64,000 nucleotides of DNA from Homarus americanus. Its lineage: Eukaryota; Arthropoda; Malacostraca; Decapoda; Nephropidae. This document shows, piece by piece, positions 35,534 to 45,659 of the stretch. Below the pieces are notes generated by a model, which was not told the origin of the DNA, did not search any database, and saw only the letters and a program-made list of their open reading frames with translations. Each line of letters opens with the position of its first letter. Positions within the stretch are counted from its first letter, which is position 1. Both the position numbers and the translations under genes were made by a program. Location of the stretch: the NCBI RefSeq assembly GCF_018991925.1, contig NW_024722158.1:8932420-8996419 (forward strand). The letters are read 5' to 3'.

Positions 35534-37272
35534 ATCTCTACAACTTTGGTCGAAGACTATTGAAAACTCTAGCGGATATACCGAAAGCCTAACCGTGACC
35601 ACATCTGGCCAGTTGGTCCGCCTAATACAAGCTTCGAGTTGTTCAATAAATGATGGTTCAATGGTGGACTTAACACTAGTGTAGTGTAATGGGGTAATTT
35701 TTGTTTTTAATATTTTATTTTTCTCCATAGTTTTCTTCTTTTTTTCTCCTATATTTTACTCTTTCATTTTATTCAATTATTATATTTTTAATTGGTTGTA
35801 AGTTTTATTTTCTAATTCAATTTCTCAAAGTGTTTTTGTTTTCTGTTACTTTACTCTTAGTTACTTGTCTCTTAACTATTTATATTCTGATCTGGGCTTA
35901 CCTGGGAACCCCGTTACTTACAATCTTCAATGCTCACGGTAGCCGCCCAGGTTTTTCTATCAGAATATATTGTATAATATAACATTGACCTCTGAACCAT
36001 GTGGTTGTAACGTGGTGAGAGTTACGCTCCTGAGTTGTATAATATTTAATGGTTCAAATTATTAGGGATAATAAAAGAGGATACTGCAGTGGTAATGATA
36101 GCATAGAAGTTAATGATTATTTCTTAAGAATGAATTTAAGTACTTTAACACATTTACAAAACACACTGATACAAATTACAAGAACCACTTGGCCTTACTT
36201 TCAAGTTAGCAAAACAAGTTTTTAAATTTAACAGAAGCAATATTCAGTAGAAACTACAGCAACTCAGTGTAACATTCTTCAAGAGTGACACACGAAAATA
36301 AGGAATGTTCACCACTTCCCTTCATTACCACTTATAAAAATACTTTATAACACTCCATAAACCTTCACAGGGCTGATATTTGTGTACCGTCATTATTATT
36401 ACTATTACTCTCAATACTGGGGCTGCAAGTTACTCTGGCACACACACACTTATCACAACTTATTAATATTATACCCGTTAACACTCTTTATACCAGAGGA
36501 TATATCGGTATTTATCAGTAAGAATAATGTATCTCAGACTGGTACATACAGGATGAATTACCACACGGCTTATGCCAGCTGATCCAAACATAGGCATGTG
36601 TTCATACCCAGTGAATCCGCAGCCGAGCTCACGCTTTGAAGCTGACTCAGGCTTCGGTCCTAACACCACCGCACATGTAGGCCCACTTGGCTCGCTCCCT
36701 GACGCACCACCTACTCAAATCTCAATCTCAGTTTACTCAATGCATCCTGCCTGCACTTGGCCACCGCGTCTTGGCAGCCCCAGCATCACCTACAGTGCCT
36801 GTTATACAGAGAATGAGGCTCTCAAAGTCATATACCTATAAATAAGGTTGAAATACAAATGCCACACGATGCGTTTTGTGCAAGTAAACGAATGGAACAT
36901 GAACACCTAACACAATAAAGACGTTCAATTACGTTAAAACAGGAACACTGATATTTCCCACAAGTTCAACTAAGTCAAATTCCCTTAATATGACGGTGTT
37001 AGACATGGAAAATCCTTTTATACAGATAATAAGGTGCTCAAAGTTTCTTATGGCTGCGCCCTCTGTTTTATACCCCAGGGTTACTTGTCGGATTTTATGG
37101 ACCTATTTATCGGTCTTGGTTGTGGTACACAGTGGCTTATGAAAATTAGTACTATAGTTTTACATTAATTCTTAAGGTTAATGCTTATAGTCTAATAATT
37201 TTTTGAGTTACCAATGCATCAATTAAACTGGTCATAAGTACCTGATTGGCATGGCTATTTCTTGTGAAATTA
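35532..37272. other. AT-rich low-copy DNA, no gene seen
   Basis: 1.7 kb without a recognisable gene. T-rich between 35690 and 35860. Overlapping short open frames on both strands at 36478-36841 have no family that I can identify. Confidence 0.5.
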
Positions 37273-37352
37273 GCGTTTAGGACACATGGAATGAATTACC
37301 CCTAGCCGTTAGACTTCAGGTACTGGAGGCTTTGACAGGTTCTGACAAATGA
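37273..37352 (+). pseudogene. Possible LINE C-terminal relic
   Basis: Reading GACACATGGAATGAATTACC in frame gives DTWNELPLAVRLQVLEALTG, then SDK and a stop. W-N-x-LP followed by a short amphipathic tail is typical of the end of non-LTR retrotransposon proteins. Only about 25 residues are preserved, so the call is tentative. Confidence 0.4.
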
Positions 37353-37854
37353 TTAATGAGTTTTTAATAAAAATGACAATCACTTCAATACGGTCATCAA
37401 GTTCTCTGATGGCTGCCAATCAAAGACATATAACTTCAGTTTTGAAATTATATCTCGTAGCTTCACAAGAGGCAAAAACAGTTATCATTGGTTTGGCTAA
37501 GCATATATATTATTATACGAGTACAATTTTCACTTTACCTAAATATAGTTGAAGCTTTCAACATATACATACTAAGTCTTGAATGCTTCAGCTACCTGAA
37601 AGTATGTATCACTTACTGCTACTCATACATGTTATATCATAATTTTAAATTTACGATAAAGGAAAGATTACAGAAATATGTTTGATCTGCTGGCAGTAAG
37701 ATAGTAGCTATCAAACAGGAGGGTACTACCGCCTGGGAAAATATTAAAATAATGTTTGTTTAATGGTAGACCCTGCTGCCATATGGCATCACGGAAACTG
37801 TGACCAAGTCCCAGGTTGTTGATCTAACTTTCCTTTCTATTCTTTTATTCTCCA
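37353..37854. other. AT-rich DNA upstream of a LINE
   Basis: No gene recognised. The last 170 bp (from about 37683) may include the 5' part of the LINE that follows, but nothing in the sequence proves it. Confidence 0.35.
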
Positions 37855-38878
37855 ATGATGTCAATTGACATTAATATTGAAACGGGGCCTTCTCGGATGG
37901 GTCCCACTGGTCGGGAAGGTTGTGGACCCCAGGGCCGACCTGATCATCATCAAATTACTGGGGCCTCAACTGACGTCACCGCTATTGCTGGAGGATCGGA
38001 TTTTTTCACACTTCATTTTTCCACCATTCGAGGCCTGAGATCCAATTTTCCTTCTGTGGAGCACCATCTTTTAACCTCTTCCCCCGACCTCTTACTTCTA
38101 TCTGAACTTCAACTGACCAAAGCAGCTTCACCCAAACCTTTTTAAGTCTCCAATTACAACCTTTATACCTCTTTCCGTTCTAAGGGAGGAGGTGTATGCG
38201 CTTACTGCAACACATGTACACCTATAGCTCGACTCATGGATCTTGAATCTTCTCTTTATGATGTCATCTGGCTCAAAATATCTCTACCTACTGTGACTAT
38301 TATTTTTGTTTCCTATACCGTTCTCCCAAGTCTACCAACTATTTAGAACTCTTTGCCAGGAATCGTTGCTATCCATACACCCCAACACCGAGATCCTCTA
38401 CCTAGGGGATTTCAATGTACATCACAGAGAGTGGCTTGGCTCTGCATGGGATGACCCAGGTGGAGCTGAGGCACTCTCTTTTTCCTTACTTAATAATCTG
38501 GAACAAATAACTGAACATCCTACACGCGTTCCTGATCGACACGACCAACTTACAAACATTCTTGATTTTTGTTTTACCTCTAACCCCTCAAACTATTCAC
38601 ACTCAATTTCTGCCCCCGTAGGGTCTTCTGATCACAATCTTATTTCTTTTAAATCGAACTGGGCACGACCACCTCCCCCACCCCCTTCTAAACGTCAACT
38701 ATGGTACTATCAGAGGGCACACTGGCAATCCTTGCGAGAATTCTTCTCCGACTTTCCTTGGGATGAATGTTGCTTTTCCACTCAGGACGCCTGGGTATGT
38801 GCTGACAGCATTACTGGGTGGTATGAGTTCATTTATCCCATCTTTTACCAAAACTTTCAATTTACAATCATGGTTTGA
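37855..38878 (+). pseudogene. LINE AP-endonuclease domain, broken
   Basis: The first frame gives FHF-type start sequences (TLHFSTIRGLRSNFPSVEHH, then LLLLSEL) corresponding to the N-terminal strand of the endonuclease. A TAA at about 38142 interrupts it. The same frame then continues with NYNLYTSFRSKGGGVCAY and DVIWLKISLP. A frameshift near 38320 leads to LYLGDFNVHHREWLGSAWDD, the GDFN catalytic motif, followed by ITEHPTRVPD, NILDFCFTSNPSNY and the terminal catalytic motif VGSSDHNLISF. The enzyme would nick target DNA for target-primed reverse transcription. The catalytic D and N of GDFN and the SDH triad remain, but the stop and frameshift abolish the product. Confidence 0.88.
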
Positions 38879-39279
38879 TCGTTCCTGTTCTTTTGCATGT
38901 ACGGAGAGAGACCGGGCGTATCAAGTTATAAAACTGTCTCCTTCTCTCTTACCCACTCCTCTTTCATTACTTCTAGGAATCGTTGTAAGGCTATCCTTCG
39001 TAGGGCCAAGCGGAATTTTATAAAAAAAGAAAGACCGCTGTCCTTACTAACTCTTCTTCTAGTAAATCCTTCTGGTCCTTAACCCAAAATATCTGTAATA
39101 ACTTCTGCGCTCCCTCTTTTCCTCCTCTCTTCCGACTTGATAACTCTAGAGCCAACTCTCCCCCTGATAAAGCCAATCTCTTTGGTACCTTATTCTCCTC
39201 TAACTCTACCTTAGACGATTCCAACTCTCTCCTTCCTACTCCTGCTCCTCCTGCTGAACCTATGCACTTTCCTTTAATC

Positions 39280-40625
39280 TCCAATCGTAGGGTTGCTGGT
39301 GTGTTAACCAGGTTGGATGTGAGTAAGGCGCATGGACCGGACGGAATATCCCAAGTGTTCTGAGGGAGAGTGCTGAAGTTCTGGCCCCTGTGCTTGCTCG
39401 CCTCTTTCGTCTCTGCCTCAAATACCCAACTTTTCCTTCTTCTTGGAAGTATGCCTTGGTTCAGCCCATCCCGAAGAAGGATGCCCAAACTTCTTTCCTC
39501 TCTAAGATTTTCGAAACTATCTTAAACTCTCATTTTCTCTGTCACCTTGAACACCTTTCTCTTTTGTCGGATCACCAATATGGCTTTCGCCAGGAGAGAT
39601 CTACTAGTGATCTCTCCTACTGCACCCATCTTTAGTCATTCTCTCTTAGGGATTATGGGGAAACTGTCGTCGTGGGCTTCGACATCTCCAAAGCATTTGA
39701 CAGTGTATAGCATATGTCTTTGCTTTCTAAACTTCCCTCTTATGGTTTCTCTCCCACTTTTTGTATCTAATTTATAGCTTCCCTGATAACCGATCCATGG
39801 TAGTTGTTGTCGAGGGATCGATCTCTTGCTCTTTCTCTACCAATAGTGGTGTCCCACAGGGTTCTGTTCTTTCACCTACTCTCTTCCTTCTTTTTATTAA
39901 TAATTTACTTCACACTACGACTAATTCTATCCATTCTTGCGCAGATGATTCTACTCTTCACTCTTTATCACATTTTCCCCTTCCCCCTAATTCTCAAACT
40001 AGATCTGTTTCTAGAGCTGACATCATTACATCTATCAATGCGGATCTGTGCAGCATCACCGAATGGGGAGGTAGAATCTTGGTTAAATTCAATATTAATA
40101 AAACTCAGTATTTACCAATTACTTTCCAAATTAGATGATCTCCTACCAATCACGTTTCAGGACGCAATCATTCTGCCAAATTCTAAAATAGAAATGCTTG
40201 GCCTCACCATTTCCTCTAATGTCGTGGAAACCACACATCCTCAACATTGCTGTCTCCTGAAAGTTGAGAATGCTTTGCAGTTGCTTAAAGTATATTAGGG
40301 ATTCATTCGTCCTAACTTGGAGTACTGCTCTCATATCTGGGGTGGCTCTTCTTCTGTCCAACTGTTAGATAGGGTGGAATCAAAGGCATTTCGCCATATT
40401 AACTCTCCTCTTTAGTTGATAATCTTTCTTCCCTTTCTTTTCGCCGTAATGTTGTTTCACTCTCTCTCTTTTACAAGTACTTTAACGGGCAATGTTCGGT
40501 GGATTTGGCATCCTGCTCCTCAAAACCCAGTGTGTACCACAGGAATCATAAAATGATCACAAATGGTTCACACACACAGCCCCGCCTGCACACACGCTGA
40601 GGGTAGACTTATTACCCTTTTTTAA
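39280..40625 (+). pseudogene. LINE reverse transcriptase domain, broken
   Basis: Motifs in order: LDVSKAHGPDGIS (39316 on, followed by a stop), ARLFRLCLKYPTFPSSWKYA with VQPIPKK, DHQYGFRQERSTSDLSYCTH, a VVGFDISKAFDSV segment in a second frame, NSGVPQGSVLSPTLFLLFIN and, at 39938-39949, the catalytic box as CADD. Reverse transcriptases have Y or F before ADD, so TAC/TGC mutation is likely. The C-terminal part reads GFIRPNLEYCSHIWGG and LLDRVESKAFRHINSPL, then diverges. Frames change at roughly 39550, 39660, 39770, 40130 and 40450. It would copy element RNA at the target site, but this copy is dead. Confidence 0.9.
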
Positions 40626-40744
40626 CGTTGTAATCCAATTGTAGGAGTTATCCTAAAGAACCTATAACCTGGCGTGCTTTCCCTTATAGCACAGCTCATA
40701 AACAACATGGAATGATTCCTCTTTAATTATATGGCGTAAGAAGC

Positions 40745-41035
40745 TTCTACCCCTCCACCCACCCACACCACCACCCACAGCAACGCCCACACAACCACCG
40801 ACACACAACCACCCACACATACTACCACCCACACATACCACCACCGACACAACTACCTACCCATACTACCACCCAGCCAGACAACCACTCAGCTACCCAC
40901 ACCACTACCTAGCCACCCACACCACCACCTAACCACCCAACCAACCCCACACCACCACCTAGCCACCCACACTACCATCTAGCCACCCACACCACCACCC
41001 AACCAACCCCACACCACATACAGCCACCCACTTCC
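40745..41035. repeat. CCACCCACACCACCACC simple repeat
   Basis: Imperfect units such as CCACCTAGCCACCCACACCA with soft periods of about 8 and 26 bp. Confidence 0.85.
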
Positions 41036-41114
41036 TAACTTTAAACCAATAAGTCGCACATTATTGGGAAAAATCTGGGAATATTGATATGAGAAACGTG
41101 ACACTTTGGATATT

Positions 41115-41238
41115 GGTGATCATCCTCCTCCTCCTTCTCGTCTTTCCTCTCCTACTCCCTCCTACTTTTTCTGCTCCTCCTTCTATTCCTCTTCTCGTTC
41201 TTTTTCTCTTCCTCCCCCCATTCATTCTCTTCTTCCTC
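41115..41238. repeat. C/T-rich low-complexity tract
   Basis: TCCTCCTCCTTCTCGTC-type polypyrimidine sequence without a strict period. Confidence 0.7.
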
Positions 41239-41244
41239 ATAAGA

Positions 41245-42382
41245 ACATAAAAATGGAAGAAACTGCAGCGGGCTTATTGGCCCATACTAGGCAATCCCGT
41301 TTACACCCAACCCCTATCGCTCATATATCCGCCTAACCTATATTTGAAGCCATCCAGCGTAGTTCGAATTAATGATGATGTTTGTTAACTTCTTCCACCC
41401 ATTCACAGCACTCTATTTCAAAACCAATTTTTACCTAACCAGTGTTTACCAATCTCGTGCCTAAATCTAAATTTGTGTAATTTAAAGTCATTGTTACCGA
41501 GTTCGTTCCTGGTTGGATAGTTAAGTTTAGCCCTGACTGCCATTTATATACCTCATTCATATCGCCCCTCACTCTACGTCGTTCGAGGGAGCGCAAATTA
41601 AGATGCTTTAACCTGTCTATACCCAAGGGATTATTCTTGTCGTCCTCCTCTATATGGCGACCTGTATTGTATTGGTTAGCACGCTCGCCTCGCAAGCGAG
41701 CAGACCTGGGCTCGATTCCCGGGCAGGGTGAAACTATGGGCAAGTTTCCTTACACCATTTGCCTCTGTCTACCCAGCAGTAATTGGGAACCTGGATGTTA
41801 ATTGATTTGCGGATCGTGTTCCGGGGTAATGGTTAGCCAGTGCAGTTGACGAGTTGCCCGGTCTTCTCGGACTATTCTTTGACACTGGGTCATGCAGCTC
41901 GTTAACTTAGGCGTTAACTTAGGGTGTGGTTGCTGTGTTGGCGACAGCTTCTACACCTTAAACAAATTCACGGTTAGGTGGCCCTTGGGCCGGCCATCCT
42001 CGTGAGGTCTCACAAGTGCAAGATATAGTTTTAGGATAGCCTCGCTAGTCTTGTAACTAACACTCCTTTGTATTAACACTAGTACTTTGTTAGCCTTGTT
42101 TCGAACAAATACACATTGTTGTCTTGGTTTAGGATTCCTACTTATCATTACTCCTAAATCTTTCTCACAGTCGGATTTCTCTATAACAACGTTGTTCGTC
42201 TGATATCTGGTTTCTCTGTTTCATCTCCTAGACTAAATAGTTTACATAAGTCTATATTATATTTCATCTGCCATTTTTAATACCACGCGAAAAATTTTGT
42301 TAGAGCTTCCTATAATTTTGCGGAGTCCACATCAGATTTAATTACACGCCCTATTTTAGTGTCGTCAGCAAAGTTACTTGTT
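41245..42382 (-). mobile_element. CR1/Jockey-type LINE relic, antisense, interrupted by a SINE
   Basis: Read on the minus strand from 42382: NFADDTKIGRVIKSDVDSAK, the catalytic box region of a LINE reverse transcriptase. About 42150-42005 follows with ISRNPKPRQQ, then KTSEAILKLYLALVRPH (residues that precede the DYAVQFW segment in relatives). Homology stops at 42002, is replaced by a SINE-like sequence, and resumes near 41636 with LKHLNLRSLERRRVRGDMNE and VYKW. The 3' UTR ends at 41245 with the TAAGAACATAAAAATGGAAG tail. About 30 residues present in the copy at 45660-46975 are missing at the insertion point, so a deletion accompanied or followed the insertion. Stops between 42150 and 42310 also inactivate it. 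Confidence 0.85.
41645..42001 (+). mobile_element. tRNA-derived SINE (tRNA-Ala-like head)
   Basis: The head region (about 41660-41730) has an A-box-like ATTGGTTAGCACG, a perfect anticodon stem CTCGC/GCGAG closing the loop CTCGCAA (anticodon CGC, Ala-like), a T arm CTGGG/CCCGG and the B-box-like GCTCGATTCCC. These are the two internal RNA polymerase III promoter boxes. The acceptor stem pairs poorly and no terminator-like end follows, so it is not a working tRNA. The 3' body includes CAGTAATTGGGAACCTGGAT, which I recall from crustacean SINEs. Ends are defined only by the loss of LINE homology on both sides. No target duplication was identified. Confidence 0.7.
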
Positions 42383-43230
42383 GCTGTACTGCAACACTCA
42401 CTGTACTGCAACACACACTGTACTGCAACACACACTGTACTGTAACACACACTGTACTGGCATACACACTGTACTGCCATACACACTGTACTGCAACACA
42501 CACTGTACTGCAACACACACTGTACTGTAACACACACTGTACTGGCATACACACTGTACTGCCATACACACTGTACTGCAACACACACTGTACTGTAACA
42601 CACACTGTACTGCCATACACACTGTACTGCCATACACACTGTACTGCATTACACACTGTACTGCAACACTCACTGTACTGCAACACACACTGTATTGTAA
42701 CACACAGTACTGCAACACACACTGTATTGTAACACACACTGTGCTGCCATATACACACTGTGCTGCAATACACACACTGTGCTGCAACACTCACTGTGCC
42801 CAACACACAATGTACTGCAACACACCTGTACTGCAACACACACAATGTGCTGCAACACACACTGCACTGCCATACACACTGCACTGCAACACACACTGTG
42901 CTGCAATACACACTGTGCCTGCAACACACACTGTGCCTGCAACACACAATGTGCTCACAGCACACACTGTGCTGCCATACACTTGTGCTGCAACACACAC
43001 TGTGCTGCAACACACAATGTGCTACAACACACACACTGTGGTACCATACACACTGTACTGCAATACACACTGTGCTACCAACACTCACTGTACTGCAACA
43101 CACACTGTATTTAGCCAACACACAGTACTGCAACACACACTGTATTGTAACACACAGTACTGCAACACACACTGTAGCAACACACAGTACTGCAACACAC
43201 ACACAGTACTGCAGCACAGACAGAAATACA
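42383..43230. repeat. 17-bp minisatellite
   Basis: About 50 copies of the 17-bp unit TGTACTGCAACACACAC with variants TGTGCTGCAACACACAC and TGTACTGCCATACACAC. Every frame repeats a 17-residue Cys/Val-rich peptide. It grades into (AC)n on its right side. Confidence 0.95.
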
Positions 43231-43313
43231 ACACACAGTACTGAAAAACACACACACTCCACACACACACAGACAAGTCCATTACACACACACACACACA
43301 CACAGACTTCTCA

Positions 43314-43353
<40 letters not shown>

Positions 43354-43382
43354 TATCCATCACACACACACACACACACACA

Positions 43383-43429
<47 letters not shown>

Positions 43430-43436
43430 TACTCCA

Positions 43437-43478
<42 letters not shown>

Positions 43479-43507
43479 ACACACGTACACACACACAGAC
43501 TACTCCA

Positions 43508-43585
<78 letters not shown>

Positions 43586-43678
43586 TATCACATCACACAC
43601 ACACACACAGACACACACACACACACACACACACACAGACTACTCCATCACACACACACACACACAGACACACACACG
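43231..43678. repeat. Compound (AC)n with a CAGACTACTCCATCAC spacer
   Basis: Seven (AC)n blocks separated by CAGACTACTCCATCACAC or shorter versions. The spacer recurs at irregular distance (about 43270 to 43650), so this is a higher-order repeat grown from a microsatellite. Confidence 0.93.
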
Positions 43679-44105
43679 ATATGCGCTGCTGGAACAATTA
43701 ACTATTGTATTTTTACCAAGTTTTCGGTAACAACATTTACACCTTTAATAAATCTGTGTTTTGTTAATAAAAGTAATCAGGTTTTAGTGTCTACTGGTGG
43801 CACACATCCACACGTTGTAGTGATGTTGGTGAACCTAACAAATACATCCCGCACTACCATGTATAAAATAAAGAGAGGAGAAATGCAGCTTCGTCCTGGT
43901 GACCGTGAGGACCCGGTGGTAGGCCCCAGCATCCCACCATCACCCTCCCTACTTAATAATGTCTCCAACATTTATATTATCATCTGTATTTACAGGTTGT
44001 GTGTGTGTGTGTGTGTTGACGAGTGAAGCGAGGAGTGGTGGTTAGGTGTAGTATAGTTAACAAAGGAAGTAATGATGTATTGTATTATTGCTATAGAAAG
44101 TAGAA
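43679..44105. other. Low-copy DNA
   Basis: A short (GT)n lies at 43996-44015. Small open frames on both strands (43777-44026) are not recognised. Confidence 0.45.
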
Positions 44106-44214
<109 letters not shown>

Positions 44215-44224
44215 GACCACATCT

Positions 44225-44595
44225 TTGTACACAACTGGGTCATACCTTCTGGGCCACACCTCCTGGGCCTCGCCTCCTGGACCATATCTTCTGAACCACA
44301 CCTCCTGGCTTACATCTTTTGGGTTTCACTTCCTGGACCATATCTCTGAGCCCCCACCTCCTGAGCCCCCACCTCCTGAGCCACACCCCTTGAGCCCCAC
44401 CTTCTGAGCCCCCATCTCCTGAACCCCACCTCCTGAATCCCACCTCCTGAGCCACACTTCTTGGACCACACCACCTGAGCCACACTTCCTGGACCACACT
44501 TCATGAACCCCACCTCCTGAGCCACACATCCTGAGCCACACTTCCTGGGCCACACATCCTGAGCAACACCTGGGCCACACCACCTGAGCCACATC
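44225..44595. repeat. 15-20-bp minisatellite, CCTCCTGAGCCACAC type
   Basis: About 24 copies of a unit CCTCCTGAGCCACA of variable length, with TTCCTGGACCACAC as a second variant. The frames on both strands are repeat artefacts. Confidence 0.9.
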
Positions 44596-45026
44596 TCAAC
44601 ACACTACGCTCTTCTTAACTTTATAAAACTCGTTAGGACTCTTCCTTCAGTAATCTACTTAGGACAGCGTCATCATTCTCCAGGGTCTGAGAGAGAGGGC
44701 GTCTGTCTGTTTTCAAGTCTGTCTAGACATATGGCTAAATTATACTTTCTTTACAACTTAATACTTAATTGGTAACAGTGGTGAATGGTACAATCATACT
44801 ATTGGGTGAGAAGATTGGTGTCAATGTTATCTGTTGGAGGCGGTATATATACATTGGTGATAGTGGTGCTCATTTTTAGGTATAATATTTCTAGGACACA
44901 TTGGTGACAGTGGTGTGTGTTGACGGTATAATCGGTGGAAATATTGGTGTCAGTTGTAGCCATTCAAGGTGTTGTATTTAGTTATATAACTTAGTATGGG
45001 AGATGTTCTTAACTGTTTTATATGTA
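44596..45026. other. Low-copy AT-rich DNA
   Basis: TTGGTGACAGTGGTG-like motifs recur loosely between 44770 and 44955. No gene is seen. Confidence 0.45.
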
Positions 45027-45261
45027 CAGTTGCAGACAAAATTCCCCGAACACTTGGCAATATCTGGTATATGCTTCCGGGTTATATCATTTACAGCATT
45101 TTTTGGTCGCATTAAGTCGGAATCACAAAATGGAGAAAGCATTCCTTAATACGAAGAAAAGTCTGAGAAATTAAGTTAAAATTACAATATCTCACCAAAT
45201 GATCCTTAAGTACTGACCTGCCAGATACAGCCAAGTGTACAGAGAATTTTGTCCGTAACTA
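45027..45261. mobile_element. Tc1/mariner-like MITE
   Basis: The left arm (45027-45067) begins CAGTTGCAGACAAAATTCCC and the right arm in reverse complement (45261-45221) begins TAGTTACGGACAAAATTCTC. Both end in TATCTGG. The arms match at about 33 of 41 positions. TA dinucleotides flank both ends (45025-45026 and 45262-45263), as for Tc1/mariner insertion. The 235-bp length leaves no coding capacity, so a transposase from elsewhere would be needed. Confidence 0.85.
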
Positions 45262-45521
45262 TACAAAGCATTTTTAGTGACTTACAGTGAGGAGTTCCTA
45301 GGCCATACACACTGTTGTTTTGCTTCTTGACCTAACCTAACCTAACCTAACCATGACACTCCTGTAGATTCAGTGCAGATTGGAAAAAGATACATTGGCG
45401 GAAGTACATTGTAAACTTGAAGCAACATCTGTATATGAAAATTACATTAAATAACAATAATAATGATGTATACTACTGGTTCCATTGTATACCACTGGTT
45501 CCATTGTATACCTGTAAACGA
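45262..45521. other. Low-copy DNA with a short CCTAA tract
   Basis: Four CCTAA units lie at 45332-45352. A 21-bp phrase (ACTGGTTCCATTGTATACC type) occurs twice at about 45475-45513. Confidence 0.6.
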
Positions 45522-45655
45522 TTAAGGATCACCTGAAGATTAGACACCTAAGCTTTTTTCGACTGATGATTTAACACCCTAATGCTAACCTTACGGTTGG
45601 GTTGGGTTGGATTGGATTAGATCGGTTTGGAATGGATTGTGCTGGGTTGGTTTAG
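45522..45655. mobile_element. Inverted-repeat element end (copy D)
   Basis: Starts GGATCACCTGAAGATTAGAC and continues with ACCTAAGC, then AACACCCTAATGCTAACC, as in copy C for about 70 bp. A GGTTG/GGATT-rich part (45593-45655) takes the place of the TTAGG-like interior. The right end is not found and LINE sequence follows. Confidence 0.6.
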
Positions 45656-45659
45656 ATGG

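Larger units (their letters stand above)
37855..40625 (+). mobile_element. Jockey-like LINE, degraded, endonuclease plus reverse transcriptase
   Basis: One continuous, colinear but broken open reading frame of a non-LTR retrotransposon. In order it shows an apurinic endonuclease domain (37980-38680), a linker (38700-39280), the reverse transcriptase domain (39280-40140) and a C-terminal region (40200-40625). The reading frame changes at least six times and several in-frame stops occur, so it cannot make protein. The order and motifs fit Jockey-superfamily elements, an assignment from memory. No separate gag-like first ORF, poly-A or clear target duplication is visible. A CACC-rich repeat follows at 40745. 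Confidence 0.9.

Noticed and set aside
36478..36841. Overlapping open frames on opposite strands of higher GC content
   Set aside because: Lengths are within chance expectation and no motif or family was recognised.
41660..41733. Functional tRNA-Ala (CGC)
   Set aside because: Good anticodon and T arms, but acceptor and D arms do not pair, and the sequence continues as a SINE body.
42351..43301. Cys/Val-rich protein resembling a metallothionein or keratin-associated protein
   Set aside because: 17-bp satellite followed by (AC)n; the frame drifts through microsatellite and ends in the LINE relic.
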